Positions 25,851 through 36,852 of a DNA stretch of 64,000 bases are shown here, piece by piece. The translations under genes were made by a program, and so were the position numbers. The notes under the pieces are model-generated. The model was not told where the DNA came from. It saw only the letters and a program-made list of their open reading frames with translations, and ran no database searches. Origin of the DNA: an uncultured Clostridia bacterium (GTDB lineage Bacteria; Bacillota; Clostridia; TANB77; CAG-508). Within the stretch, counting starts at the first letter, position 1; each line of letters opens with the position of its first letter. Where the stretch lies: contig CAKPNF010000008.1 of the NCBI GenBank assembly GCA_934168305.1, forward strand, positions 4,970 through 68,969, read 5' to 3'.

Positions 25851-26597
25851 TTATCTAACTCCACCTGTCCATTTAGCAAATCCTATTTTGTAATTACCTG
25901 TTCCAGAAACATTATATCTTACCATTGGTCTTCCATTAAATATTCCAAAACAGTCACATTCTTCATATGGTGATAAACTTCCTATTACTTTTGTTAAGCT
26001 TGTATCTGCATATATTACTTCTTTTGTTGAACCGTTTTTATATCTTCTCACTGGTTCATCACTCCCTTCAACTTTTGGTACTGCTACTGTAGTTGTAGCC
26101 TGTCCTAATTTATTTGCTACATCATTTTTAAATTGTATCCAAGCTTGTTCATTTCTTACATAATATCTTGGACATTCTTTTCCAGTCACATCGTAGTGTC
26201 TTATAATTGCATCTATACCTAAATTATATCTTTTACATATATCTGCACATAATTCTACTAAACTGTTGTATGTATTGTCGTTGAATTTTCCGTCCCAATC
26301 TGGGTGACAATCTTCTATTCCTATAGATTTTCTGTTCATAGAATAACTGCCACTATGGAAAGCAACTTCATTTTCTGGTATGCATCTTATTATTTCACCG
26401 TTTAAGCCGATTATATAATGAGATGAAGCATATGTCTTATGTGATGTTGCTAAGCTCTCAAAATAGTTTCTGTTGGCTATTGCACTTGAATTTGCATTGC
26501 CAACCCAATGAACTACTATCTTTTCAATTTTATTTTGTTTTTCTCCACTTCTTGAATATGGATTTAATGTTAATAATCTATCTTCTATATTATTCAT
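25851..26597 (-). CDS. Endolysin: N-acetylmuramoyl-L-alanine amidase
   Basis: The 248-residue enzyme has an Amidase_2/PGRP domain: zinc ligands in KIVVHWVG (near H30), RHYDVTGKECPRY (near H137 and C145), with SHYIIGLNGEI between. The C-terminal ~75 residues (RRYKNGSTKEVIYADTSLTK...) form a small beta domain likely to bind the wall. It cuts the amide bond between MurNAc and L-alanine at lysis. It follows the holin. Confidence 0.92.
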   Translation of the reverse strand: MNNIEDRLLTLNPYSRSGEKQNKIEKIVVHWVGNANSSAIANRNYFESLATSHKTYASSHYIIGLNGEIIRCIPENEVAFHSGSYSMNRKSIGIEDCHPDWDGKFNDNTYNSLVELCADICKRYNLGIDAIIRHYDVTGKECPRYYVRNEQAWIQFKNDVANKLGQATTTVAVPKVEGSDEPVRRYKNGSTKEVIYADTSLTKVIGSLSPYEECDCFGIFNGRPMVRYNVSGTGNYKIGFAKWTGGVR

Positions 26598-26658
26598 TTA
26601 CTTCACCCCTTGTATCTTCTTCTGCAAGTTCCATTGTTTCTACAATTTCTTCTTCCAC
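26590..26658 (-). CDS. Tiny acidic ORF between holin and endolysin
   Basis: A GTG start with a strong AAGGAGGAAT site gives a 22-residue acidic peptide (nine Glu/Asp) that overlaps the endolysin start by eight bases. It may be a translational coupler or a lysis-timing peptide. Its reality rests only on the ribosome site and packing. Confidence 0.4.
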   Translation of the reverse strand: MEEEIVETMELAEEDTRGEVNE

Positions 26659-26660
26659 GA

Positions 26661-26858
26661 CTATTCCTCCTTGTTATTTATTGCTTTTTGCCCTAACAAA
26701 TATGTACCTATTATACCTTGTACTACTGCAATAACTTGTACTATTTGTATTGCATATGGTATTGTTATTCCATCAACTGCATTTATTCCTGCAACTAACG
26801 CACTTACTATTGCTAGTATATTTGTTAAGTATTTTGCTATTGTTTTTAATTTTTCCAT
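26661..26858 (-). CDS. Phage holin
   Basis: The 65-residue protein has two hydrophobic helices (TNILAIVSALVAGINA and ALQ-type IQVIAVVQGIIGTYLLG) separated by a short polar turn and a charged C-terminus (KAINNKEE), the layout of small holins that open the membrane for the endolysin. It is between the XhlA-like gene and the endolysin. Confidence 0.85.
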   Translation of the reverse strand: MEKLKTIAKYLTNILAIVSALVAGINAVDGITIPYAIQIVQVIAVVQGIIGTYLLGQKAINNKEE

Positions 26859-26871
26859 ATCGTCTCACCTC

Positions 26872-27192
26872 CTACATAAATTTACTTAGTCCTAACACAA
26901 AAGCTATCGCTGTTAATACAATTCCAGTTATAAAAGAGATTACCTTACCTTTTACTTGTTTTTTAGTGTCTTCATAATCCTTAATTGGCTTTTCTTCTAT
27001 TATTTTCAAGCGTTCATTCATTTTGTTTTGGTCTTCTCTCATTGCTTTCATTTCTGTTGCTATTTCTCTTACACTTAATGTTAAGTCGTATATATTTTCA
27101 ACTTTATTTTCAACAGCATCTATTCTTTTTGTATTTGACTTTTCTCGTTCTTCTAAGTGTGCTACTTTTTCAATTAATTCAGTATCTTGCAT
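26872..27192 (-). CDS. XhlA-like hemolysin/lysis accessory protein
   Basis: The 106-residue protein has a long coiled coil (EKVAHLEEREKSNTKRIDAV...) and a single C-terminal membrane helix (VISFITGIVLTAIAFVLGLS), the layout of XhlA of phage PBSX, which works with the holin. AAGGAGGAAGAATA precedes the ATG, which overlaps the extended upstream frame described at 27249. Confidence 0.8.
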   Translation of the reverse strand: MQDTELIEKVAHLEEREKSNTKRIDAVENKVENIYDLTLSVREIATEMKAMREDQNKMNERLKIIEEKPIKDYEDTKKQVKGKVISFITGIVLTAIAFVLGLSKFM

Positions 27193-27248
27193 TATTCTTC
27201 CTCCTTGGCTGTTTCTTTATTTTCAGTTTGTTCAACTTTTTCTGTTGT

Positions 27249-27506
27249 TTACTCTGCAGTGTTGTCTGTTGTTTCTTCTACAGTATCTTCAATAATTTCT
27301 GTAGTTTGTTCTATCTCTTCAGCTTCTTGCATTGACTTTTCTTGCTCTTCTGCTAAATATGTAATTAACTCTTCATAGTCTTTTGCATTTATCTTATTTT
27401 TATCTGCAAGTTTGTAAGCTTCTATTATTGCATAATCTACTGTATATACATTACTTTTATATAAGTTAATTACTGCATTTTTAAATAGTTTTGATAAATC
27501 TACCAT
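27249..27506 (-). CDS. Small acidic protein with possible in-frame nonsense codon
   Basis: The 85-residue protein (MVDLSKLFKNAVINLYKSNV...) ends NTAE at TAA. After the stop the same frame stays open for 18 further codons of like composition (TTEKVEQTENKETAKEEE) and ends at a TAA that overlaps the next ATG, exactly as packed phage genes do. So the TAA at 27249 is probably a recent CAA-to-TAA change, or is read through; the longer form would be 27192-27506. XkdX-like position between tail fibre and XhlA. Function unknown. Confidence 0.6.
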   Translation of the reverse strand: MVDLSKLFKNAVINLYKSNVYTVDYAIIEAYKLADKNKINAKDYEELITYLAEEQEKSMQEAEEIEQTTEIIEDTVEETTDNTAE

Positions 27507-27509
27507 ACT

Positions 27510-29702
27510 CTACACCCCCTCACTTGCGTTATTTACTGCTAATGCTTGTGTATTATTTAATAATGTTTCTAAGTCTTTTGCATAGTCTAAATCTAGTATT
27601 GCTATACTATCTGTTGTTATGTTTGTTACGTTTTTATATGTTCTTGCGTTTTCTAGTTCGTCTAAAATCTTACTTTGTTCTTCTGTACATTCTATGTCAA
27701 GTGGTTCTGCTAATACATAGTCTATATAAAATGGATTTCCATTATCATTCAATTTTACTAACCATTCATTTGCTTCTGTTAATGATAAAAATGGTATACT
27801 TGCATAATTGTAGTTACTAGTATTTTCCCACCATAAACAATCTTGATATATTGCATCCTTAGCAACACCATTCTTATATTTTAAATAATTAGATTTACCA
27901 TAAGCTACACTTCCATTAGTACCTAATATTTTTCCTGGTAAGTTTAATTGATAAAGCCCTCTAGTATCTGTATATATTGAACTATGCTTTGAATTAAATT
28001 TATTTACAATTCCATTAAATATTCTTCTTGCAATATAATGTCTCTCAAACCATTTGCCATCTTTCTTTATAAATGTATCTTTATAGTCTCCTATTGCTCT
28101 GAGTGGTTGCTGCGTTGGCATTATGTATGATTGTTCTTGATGTTCTTCGTAGTTGGTTGCTGTTGGGTTTTGTTCTAATTGTGTTTCTTCTACTGCTAGT
28201 ACAAGCTCGTTTTCATCTGTTCCGTTATACACACCTAAAAATATATAATACTCGTTTTCTTTAGTTGTAAATGTGTATTGTGTTAAATCATTATTACTAG
28301 CAAAAATTAATCTTGAAAAAGCATTACCTATCTTAACAGGCTCTTTACCTGCAGTCAAAATAAATCTGTTGCCTTTGTTTTTCTTTTTTATTGTATATGT
28401 CGTATTAGGTTTTACTCTCGCTATAAATCCTACGGTTGTTGAAATTGCAAGATATAACTTTTTAGATACATCCATCCAAATCCCAGTTATATATTTACCA
28501 AACAAATTTTTATTACATTTAGTTACTTTAACAGAACCTTGATTGTAAGAACTATACGACGTCTCCACATTTCCTTTTTCTATTTTAAGAGTATCTTTAT
28601 TAGTTAATAAAGCGTTTATTATAATATATTTACAATTAGAATTTGTTATATTTAAAACACCGTTTGGTTGTGTTGTTGAAGTCATTTCTAAAAATGTTTT
28701 GTTTTTGTCATATAGAGCAACTTTTGACAAATCAGACCTTCCAGAAATGTAATATTTCTTATTAGCTTCTATTGCTATATAATCACTATACATAATATTA
28801 CTTTGTATTTGTATACTTCCATCACTACTAATATATTTTCCATCTGTTGTTGTATTTTTATCAAACAAATTCACATTACTACCAACAGTTTTTATTGGAC
28901 TTTGATAGCCTAGTGATGGCATATTAGGTACAAATTGTTCAAATTCTGTATAAACAGAGTCACTTTCTATTTGTATTTCTAATTCTAAATTATTGAATAC
29001 AATATTTGCATTTGATGTATAACATCTTAAATATATTTCCTTTTCTTCTGTCAAATTAAATATATGACTAACAGTTCCTTTTTTTTGTGTTAATTCGATA
29101 CCCGTTATACCAGAATTAGAATAATTACCTGTAATAAAAGTATTTGAAGCACTCATTATATATACTGCAAAATCTCCGCTTGGTCTTTCAAAAGTTCCAG
29201 ATTTAACCTTAATAGTATATGTACATGTTCCTGCTGGAAGTTTTACTTTTGTTGGTTTATCAAATATTATGTTTCCACTGTTCGTCGCGGTTCCATTCAA
29301 TTTTAATATACTATTATCAAAGCTATAATTTACACCAAAATTATTTCCACCTGGTATTTTGTTCCCTGTAAAATAGTTCTTTCCTTGTGTACTCGTCTCC
29401 TGCTCACTATTTCCACCAATGCCAATTTTTGCTCTGCAATTGCTACTGTCTTCTACGTGTATGTATTCTCCGCTAGCTTGTCCACGAATTGAGTTTTGAT
29501 AAAAGTCTTCTTGTGCTTCTTTTAACTCTTTTTCGAGTTTTGTTTTTTCTGTTTCTAGTTGTAGTATTTGATTATTTGTTTTTTCAGCATTTTCATCTAT
29601 TTTATCCCAGTTACCATTTAGATAATTATCCACATCAAATTTTTCTTCGCTTGTCTCTGGATTATCGTGTTTCTTTAATTTTAAGTTTCCTGTTTCACTC
29701 AT
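27510..29702 (-). CDS. Tail fibre / baseplate upper protein
   Basis: The 730-residue protein begins GNLKLKKHDNPETSEEKFDV, a common start of Clostridium phage tail proteins, then a coiled coil (about 35-70) and several beta-sandwich, carbohydrate-binding-like segments (GNNFGVNYSFDNSILKLNGT, FVPNMPSLGYQSPIKTVG, twice-occurring YEEHQEQ... stretches). It probably binds the host surface. It follows the S74 tail protein with a four-base overlap. The modular C-terminal parts make it the likeliest host-range determinant. Confidence 0.75.
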   Translation of the reverse strand: MSETGNLKLKKHDNPETSEEKFDVDNYLNGNWDKIDENAEKTNNQILQLETEKTKLEKELKEAQEDFYQNSIRGQASGEYIHVEDSSNCRAKIGIGGNSEQETSTQGKNYFTGNKIPGGNNFGVNYSFDNSILKLNGTATNSGNIIFDKPTKVKLPAGTCTYTIKVKSGTFERPSGDFAVYIMSASNTFITGNYSNSGITGIELTQKKGTVSHIFNLTEEKEIYLRCYTSNANIVFNNLELEIQIESDSVYTEFEQFVPNMPSLGYQSPIKTVGSNVNLFDKNTTTDGKYISSDGSIQIQSNIMYSDYIAIEANKKYYISGRSDLSKVALYDKNKTFLEMTSTTQPNGVLNITNSNCKYIIINALLTNKDTLKIEKGNVETSYSSYNQGSVKVTKCNKNLFGKYITGIWMDVSKKLYLAISTTVGFIARVKPNTTYTIKKKNKGNRFILTAGKEPVKIGNAFSRLIFASNNDLTQYTFTTKENEYYIFLGVYNGTDENELVLAVEETQLEQNPTATNYEEHQEQSYIMPTQQPLRAIGDYKDTFIKKDGKWFERHYIARRIFNGIVNKFNSKHSSIYTDTRGLYQLNLPGKILGTNGSVAYGKSNYLKYKNGVAKDAIYQDCLWWENTSNYNYASIPFLSLTEANEWLVKLNDNGNPFYIDYVLAEPLDIECTEEQSKILDELENARTYKNVTNITTDSIAILDLDYAKDLETLLNNTQALAVNNASEGV

Positions 29703-32354
29703 CTATTTACCTCCTTTTCAAGAGTTTCTATTCTTTTTATTAAACTTTGTATTAGTTCATCTTTCTGTTTATCTTTTGCCTGTAATTGTTCGATTTGTTC
29801 TTGTTGTTCTTGTATTGCTTTATATGCTACTGATGTCATGCTATATAAATTTGCTCCTATTTCTTTTCCGCTTTCATCTATTGATGTTAAATCTTTTGAA
29901 TACTTGTAATTACTTCCGATTACAAAACCGATGCTTTTTTTGTCTGTATCCTTATCTGTTTTATAATTAAATTCGTAAATATCAGTATTTTTTACAACGT
30001 TTATTGCTTTCTTAGTATATCTTTGTATATTTTTCTTTTTTTCTTCTCTTGAATTATCTATAAATGCTTTACCACTTACATATCCATCAGTACAATTAAT
30101 GCCTTTATACGCCGTTAAATATTCAGTACTTGTTATGCTTCCTTCTATATAACAACTTGTTCCATGTATAGCTCCATCATCTGTAAATAAGCAATAATTA
30201 TCTCCTGAACCTAATCTAAAGCTATTGCTTCCTGCTTGATTTGCATAAAATTTTATATTGTCCAATATAGTAATTGAAGCATAATCAATCACATTTTTTG
30301 GATGTATTGCTAATAATGATTTATTTGTTTTTTCATCCCAAAAATATAATCCAAATCCAGTTGGGTCTCCGTTTAGAAATACTCCGCCTGATTTCATACC
30401 TGTTCCGATTCCATCTAATACTAAATTGCAATTACTTAGTACCAATTCACCATAAGAACCATCACTATTTTCTTCACTCATAACAAAATTTTTTATGTAT
30501 AAAATAGGCCAAAATTTATTATCTTTTTTTGTTGTAATTCCCCAAGCCATACCATCAGATATTTCTTGTCCATAATTTCCTGTTACCCCAAAACTTATAT
30601 AGTTTTGATTATCAATTGTATTTACACCCATTTCTCCAAATTCAGTTCCATCATTTTTATAAAAATGTTGTCCTTCTTTATCTAATGCCATCATTACATT
30701 TTTATTTTTATCCAATATTGCTAAACTAGCATTTTTATTTATTATCATCATTTGAATAAAATCTGATATTTGATTCCAAGCAATTTTTACATGCTCATAG
30801 TTTTGCTCTATTGCTGTTCCTAATTTACTTGTTTCTGTATAACCTTTCAGCTTATTATCAGTAGCAGTATTTGCACTGTTTATTGCTTCTGACTTAGCTG
30901 TTGATGTTTCTGTCTTTGTTGAATATGTTTTACTTACTTCACTTGTTATGCTTTCTGCTTTTTGTGTTATTTGTGAATTTGTTTCTGTTTTTGTATAGTA
31001 ATTATTACTTAAATTTTTATTTGTACTATCTGCTGTACTCTTTGCTGTGTTTGCTGTGGATTGTGCTTTATCTGCTTTACCATCTACTGTTTTTATTTCT
31101 GTTTTTACTTCACTTACACTTTGTGTTATTCCGTTTATATCTTGTTCATGTTTTGTTATTTTTTTAGAATTTTCTGATGTTTCTTGTGCTAATTGTGTTA
31201 ATTTCAAATTTTCTTCATCGATTTGACTTTGAATCTTTCTGTTTATGACTTTTTGATTTTGCTTTCTTGTTGTTGTATCTTGTTTTTGTTTTATTGCTAT
31301 TTTACTTTTTATATCTGCAATAAACCTTTTATTTAAAGTAATTTCTCCCTGATAAATTATCTTTTTTCCATCAATGTTAATAATATCTCCTATATCCACT
31401 ATTGGACTTATTATTGTAGTACCTTCAAAGCTATAAAAGTCCAAATTTTTTATAGAATCATATATCTTTTGAATGTCATCTTCCTCACTAATAAATAAAT
31501 TATCTTGTCTAATCCAAAGAGTATCTTTTATCTCATCTCCTACTTTAAATGATTCAGTTCCATTCTCATAAGCTACTCTTGTTATTTGATGTTCTTCCCC
31601 CCATTTATAAGTTTTAAATAATCTTTGAGGGATTATTACTTCATCTTCTCCAAGTTTTTTTATTTGAATTTTACCAGTTCTACTAGCACAACAAAATCCT
31701 CCAGCTTTTTCTGAAATATAACTCATATACTCTCTCGCTTTTACTTCATTGTCATAAACATATATTTTTTTATTAGAATTAAGAAAAGAGCTTGTTTCTA
31801 ATTCAAGCCCTTTCTTTTTACATATATCTTCTGCTATTTCCCCTAAAGTTGCATAGCCTTTTTTCTTTATCAATTCACTAGCATCATAATATCCGTCATC
31901 TGCATCTAACTTTATAATATTATCTACAGCTTTTATATTTATTATATTGTTATCTTCATTGTCATAGTTATCAATATTATAAATTCCGTATTGGTATCAT
32001 CTCAAAACTATCATCATGTTTAGATAAACTTTTTACTTGTAATTTGTTTAGATCGCATACTAACATTTTATTCAACTCTGCAACTGTTATAGCATGATTT
32101 ACTAAAACCCCATATTCTATTCTTATTGTTTTAGGATTCGTTATTCCAGAATTTTTATGTATTTTTATTTCTATATACTGACTTGGAACACTTCCTAACT
32201 CTAGTTTTTCATCAAATAATTCTCCCCCATGTTTAAAATCTAGCAAATATTTTGGATTTAATAATACATCATCTATATAAATATTAGTAACTGATAGTAC
32301 ATTGTTCTTATCTATTGTTTTTAATGCTTTTTCTGTTAATCCCTTATACATCAT
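29699..32354 (-). CDS. Tail structural protein with S74 chaperone domain, +1 shift at CGG
   Basis: Codon 123 is CGG (31986-31988). Reading arginine gives RNL and a stop; ignoring the C gives GGA, so IPIGIYNIDNYD continues through ITA-type IKAVDNIIKLD into the second frame, making 884 residues. P-x-G-(I/V)-(F/Y) is what related tail proteins show at this point. The C-terminus is a Peptidase_S74 endosialidase-type chaperone (SREEKKKNIQRY, YEFNYK, YSMTSVAYKAIQEQQEQ), which trimerises the fibre and then cuts itself off before the serine. The second ORF has no start of its own with a ribosome site, only an internal TTG. Confidence 0.8.
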
Positions 32355-32769
32355 TTACCTCCAATACTATTTGTTTTTGTGCATCTGTTAATTCCTTTTG
32401 CATCAAATTAAATGATGTTTTCCATTTTGTTTTCTCTGTTGCTGTTCCTTTTTCTGTTGTTATCATATCAACTTTCCTTTTTGAAACTCTGAATTTGGCT
32501 CCTTCTAAAAAGCCGCCTTTTACAACTGGAACCTTAACATCTAATATAAATGGGTTTTTAAATGTTTTTTGACATAATTCCTCTGCTTCTTCCTCTGTAT
32601 TAAAATCCCAGGACATAGAAAGCTTTAACATTCCTACTGCAATGGGATTATCAATTAAAGAACCGTCATCATTTGATGTATAACTATCTTTGTCTGTATC
32701 TTCTATGTCTGCACTATATGTTGAAGGTGTTGGTAAATTTTCTTTTTCTCCATGTTCTCTCCATATCAT
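32344..32769 (-). CDS. Tail protein (DUF6711-like)
   Basis: The 141-residue protein contains LPTPSTYSADIEDTDKDSYT and a later LKLSMSWDFNTEEEAEELC strand-helix pattern, like small tail proteins encoded between the tape measure and the distal tail proteins. The stop overlaps the next ATG. Assigned by pattern and place, not by a catalytic motif. Confidence 0.6.
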   Translation of the reverse strand: MIWREHGEKENLPTPSTYSADIEDTDKDSYTSNDDGSLIDNPIAVGMLKLSMSWDFNTEEEAEELCQKTFKNPFILDVKVPVVKGGFLEGAKFRVSKRKVDMITTEKGTATEKTKWKTSFNLMQKELTDAQKQIVLEVNDV

Positions 32770-32774
32770 AATTT

Positions 32775-35517
32775 CTACCCTCCTACTAAAGCTTCTATGT
32801 CTTTTCCTGTTCTTCTTGTTCTATCTCTTAAATCTTCTAATAAAATTTGTCCTAGTTTTTGATTTCCTACATTAACTGTTAAATATATTGGTCTGTCATT
32901 GTTGTTTCCACTATAATTAGACAATACATCTTCAAATGTATCTCTCATTATATTTTGTGGTGTTACAATCTCTGGGTTTGTTTTAGCTCCTGAATATTCA
33001 CCTGCTAATACTGTTGTTGCTTCTGTTAATACACCACCTTTAGCAAGTTGTGGTATTTGTGGCACACTTATTGTTCCTATCCAACTAAATGGTTTTAATC
33101 CTAATATTTCTGCATTTCTTATGTTTCTTAATACTGTATTTAAACCAGTAAATGGTATACGTATTACTTTGTTAATTCCATATATAATTGCATTTACTAT
33201 TGATTTTAATCCACTTAATATTCCTTCTTTTATACCATCAAATATTCTTCCACCTGTACTAAATACATTTTTTACTGCTTGCCATGCTTGACTGAATTTG
33301 TCTCTAAACCAATTTGGAATATTACCAAATATAGAGGTAATTCCATTCCAAGCACCTTGTGCACCTTCTTTGACTTTGTTTTTAATGTTTTGCCATATTT
33401 CAGAAGTTTTGCTTGTTACTTGCTGCCAAATATTACTTATAGAATTTTTTATATCTGTAAATTTTTGAACCGCTGTACTTTTAATATTGTTCCATATTTC
33501 TGTGACCTTATTTACTAAACTTGAAATACCATTTAATAATCCTTGAATTATATTTTGCCCAAATCCGAGCAAAAACCGTACTTGGAGAATGTATTCCTAA
33601 TAAACTACAAAAAGCATCTATAATAGGTCTAATCATATTATCATATATCCATTGTCCTATACCTACTAACCCATCTATTATTCCCTTTAAAATTCCTGCT
33701 ACAATATTTCCACCACATTCTTCAATTTTTTGTTCAAAATATTGCTTTGCGCTTTGAATAGCATCACCAATCCAAGTTCCAATAATTATACCAAGTCCAA
33801 TAAATCCTGCAGCTATACCTCTAATTATTGCATATACAACACCACCCCAATCGATGTTTTTAACAAATTCTTCAACATCTCTGGCTATTTGTTGCCAATC
33901 TATTTCTTCTAGTGCAGTGTATATACTTGTAAATACTCCTTTTATTCCTTCACCCAATGTTTTAGCTGCTACTGCCCAATCAACATTATTAAAAAATCCA
34001 TTTATAGCATTGCCAATTGCTTTTCCAAATTGTTTCCAATCAAATGTAGTTACAAAACTATATCCAAAATATATTATTGTATTTAATCCCTGTGCAAATG
34101 TATTTCCAACTTGATTCCAGTCAGTTGTTGCTATAAAACCATTTAAAAATTGTGCAATATTAGTTCCTATTTTTTTTGCTGTGCTTTGTATTTTATCCCA
34201 AGGTATATTGTTCATTGCTTCATTTAATTTTTGTCCAATTGTCGAACCAACTTCATACCAATTTCCATTTTTTATAGCATCTAGCAAACTATTTGTTGGA
34301 TTTAATTTTGATAAATCGCCTATGTTTGGTGAACTAGCTCCACTTCCACTATTACCTTTATCCCCAACATTATTAATTTCACTATGTACACTAGATAGAC
34401 TTTTGCTTGTATCTTTTGCACTTTTTTGTGCACTCTTAAATACTCCTGCACTTGCTTTTGCAAATATATTTACACCAGTTAATGCATAAGCTACACTTTG
34501 AATTGCTTTCATTAATTGATACACCAAGTTCGTTACAAATTGAATAACTGGTGCTAAAGCACTACCCATTGCATATTTCATATACTCTATATTTGCACTT
34601 AATTGTTTTGCTCCAGCATTTTGACTAGATAACCAACTTTGAGCACAGCCACTTAATGTTGAATATATACTTCTTAAACTAAATAATGCTGCTGCATATT
34701 TTAATACAGTTCCTATTCCACTCTTTATTCCACTTCCAACACCTTTGGTTTTTGTTCCAATATTTTTAACAATATTTCCTACTGCACTTGCTCCTTTTTT
34801 TATTACATTTATAGGGTTCAAACACTTTGCTATATCACTTCCAACATTCTTAAATGCTGTTCCTATTCTACCTGCTACTGTTTTTGCCTGTTCTATTTTA
34901 GATTTAAAAGCATTAAAAAAACTACCCAATTTGCTTTGAGTAGTTGCTGTTTGTAATGTTTGTTGTTCTAATTGTGACATTTTGCCTTTTGCTTCACTTA
35001 ACTGAGTATTATACATCTCTATTTCAGTATATAATTTTTGTGCCTGACTATTTAATGATGTAAAATCTTTATTATTTCCTAATGCATTATTAACTGTTGT
35101 ATCCATTGCTTTATCATTAGTGCTTATTCCTTCTGGTGTTACACTTTTTCTAGTATCTTCTACTATTTTATCAATTTGAGGATTTATTACGTTTAATTTC
35201 ATTTGTCGAGCATTTATTTTTTCTTGTAAACTATCTATTTGTTTTTGTATTTGAGATATTTGTTTTTGTGCATCTTTATTATTAACTTTAATTGATATTT
35301 CATTATTTTTTGAACTTTGTTTTAAATCTTGTACTCTTTTTTTTACATAATTAGTAGCTTGTTGGACTTTATTCTGCATCTCTTTAGTATCTATTTTCGA
35401 AAATGCTTCCTGAACTTGTTTCATTTGTTTTTTTATTGCAGGTAACATTTTTTCAAATTCTTTCAATGCTTCTTCTACTTTTGCAGTTACTACAATTTCT
35501 ATCTCTTCTACTGTCAT
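32775..35517 (-). CDS. Tape measure protein, +1 shift at CGG
   Basis: The full protein has 913 residues if the CGG at codon 651 (33565-33567) is passed by +1. Arginine reading ends 19 codons later; ignoring the C joins GIHSPSTVFA to GFGQNIIQGLLNGI, the conserved tape-measure junction. The N-terminal third is coiled coil, residues about 225-330 are glycine/isoleucine-rich (TKGVGSGIKSGIGTVLKYAA), and hydrophobic helices follow. It sets tail length and reaches the cell membrane at infection. The short 3' ORF alone starts only at TTG without a ribosome site. Confidence 0.88.
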
Positions 35518-35557
35518 TGTTATTCCTCCCTTCTATTTTAATTTTTAGTATAATAAA

Positions 35558-35585
35558 AAGCACCTACTTTAAAAGTAAGTGCTTT
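35558..35585 (-). terminator. Terminator after the inserted two-gene unit
   Basis: Thirteen-position stem (AAAGCACCTACTT / AAGTAAGTGCTTT, one G-U) and five T residues. A near copy stands at 42088-42111. It ends the transcript of 36758-35589 before the tape measure gene. Confidence 0.75.
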
Positions 35586-35588
35586 ATT

Positions 35589-35837
35589 TTACCCTTTCCA
35601 AGTATGCCCACAATTTTGACAAACACGCATTGTCTTTGTAGCATTCTTTATTTTTTTTCTTTTTCCTATAAATATTGCTGCTAATAATGCTGGGATAGTT
35701 AAAAAAATCCATTTTACTGGTATCCACCACCATCCAATACACAACCACCAAAGTAAACCGTGATGTTTTGTAACTAATTTTTGTTCATTAACTATCTGAA
35801 AATTTATATTTTCACTTCCACATTTTGGACATTTCAT
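35589..35837 (-). CDS. Small zinc-ribbon membrane protein
   Basis: The 82-residue protein has CPKCGS at the start and CQNCGH at the end, a four-cysteine zinc ribbon split by a tryptophan-rich hydrophobic hairpin (WWLCIGWWWIPVKWIFLTIP, ALLAAIFIG). AAAAGGAGAT precedes the ATG. Together with 35880-36758 it forms an insert in the tail module, so it may be a moron acting at the membrane (for example superinfection exclusion); that is inference. Confidence 0.65.
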   Translation of the reverse strand: MKCPKCGSENINFQIVNEQKLVTKHHGLLWWLCIGWWWIPVKWIFLTIPALLAAIFIGKRKKIKNATKTMRVCQNCGHTWKG

Positions 35838-35879
35838 ATTAATACATCTCCTTTTTTATTTCTAATATTAATTACAAAC

Positions 35880-36758
35880 TCAATATTTTAATAACTCTTC
35901 ATTTATTTGTCCTATTCTACTGGATATTTGCGAATATCTTTTGTTTTCTTCATCTGATAATTTTAAATTTTCAGATTGTTCTTCTAATTGTTTTATATTG
36001 TTTTCTATTTCTTTTAATTGATTTTCTAATTTTTCTAAATTATCCAAATATGCTTTATGATTCTCTATCTGTTTATTTATTGTTTCTATGTTTTTTTTAT
36101 AAATTTCTTTTTCTTTTTCATTTGTTACTAAATTTATTTTCTGTTTAAATTCAATTATTTGTTTATTTGCATTTTCCATATTAAAAGCTGGAGTTGCATA
36201 TTTTAATGTTCTTATTTGGTTTTTTATTTTTTCTTTATCTGATTTCAAATTATTTTTTTGTATATTTATTTTATGATATTCTTCTTGTTTAATTTGGTAT
36301 GTTTTATATTCTTCTATTAAATTTACTTTTTCCTCTACAAGATTTCTCTGTTCTTTGTTCTTATCATCATTCTCTAAAACTTTTTCTTTAATATTGATTA
36401 GTTGTTGATTTGTTTTTTCTAACTTATTTTCTAATTCAGTATTATTACTCTGTATTATTGCTTTTTCTTTAATTTTATTTATAATATTTTCATTTGTTTT
36501 ATTATTGTCAATCTTTTCGTTTTTTTCTTTTAAATTTTGTATTTCTATTTCTGCATTTGCCAATCTTCGCTTTAAATCTGTTATTTCATTATAATAATCT
36601 GTATTTTGTACTTCTTTGTGTTCTTCTCCTATTTGTTTGCTTGTTGTATCTGGTTCTTTTGAATTATTAGCTTTTATAATGTTATATGATGTAATACTTA
36701 TTATTGCTGTTGTTGCAAGAGTTCCAATTAAATATAATCTAGGTATTTTTATTTTCAT
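35880..36758 (-). CDS. Membrane-anchored coiled-coil protein inserted in the tail module
   Basis: The 292-residue protein has an N-terminal membrane anchor (LYLIGTLATTAIISITSYNI) and then about 230 residues of uninterrupted heptad-like Glu/Lys/Asn-rich coiled coil. AAGGAGGAAT precedes the ATG. It does not belong to the usual tail set and sits between the tail-assembly chaperone and the tape measure with its own terminator downstream. Likely an accessory gene; role unknown. Confidence 0.65.
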   Translation of the reverse strand: MKIKIPRLYLIGTLATTAIISITSYNIIKANNSKEPDTTSKQIGEEHKEVQNTDYYNEITDLKRRLANAEIEIQNLKEKNEKIDNNKTNENIINKIKEKAIIQSNNTELENKLEKTNQQLINIKEKVLENDDKNKEQRNLVEEKVNLIEEYKTYQIKQEEYHKINIQKNNLKSDKEKIKNQIRTLKYATPAFNMENANKQIIEFKQKINLVTNEKEKEIYKKNIETINKQIENHKAYLDNLEKLENQLKEIENNIKQLEEQSENLKLSDEENKRYSQISSRIGQINEELLKY

Positions 36759-36852
36759 AGTTATTCCTCCTTCTATTTTATATAGAAAGAGTATAACACT
36801 TTCACTTGTACTTTTTTGTCGAAACTTGTCGAATATTTACATTTTCTATAAT

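Noticed and set aside
27491..27820. Leu-rich plus-strand frames opposite phage and host genes
   Set aside because: They arise from AT-rich antisense of Lys/Glu/Asn codons; no ribosome sites or family patterns.
31860..31880. Separate start (TTG) for the 3' part of the S74 tail gene
   Set aside because: No ribosome site, and the same frame continues upstream through conserved tail sequence to the CGG.
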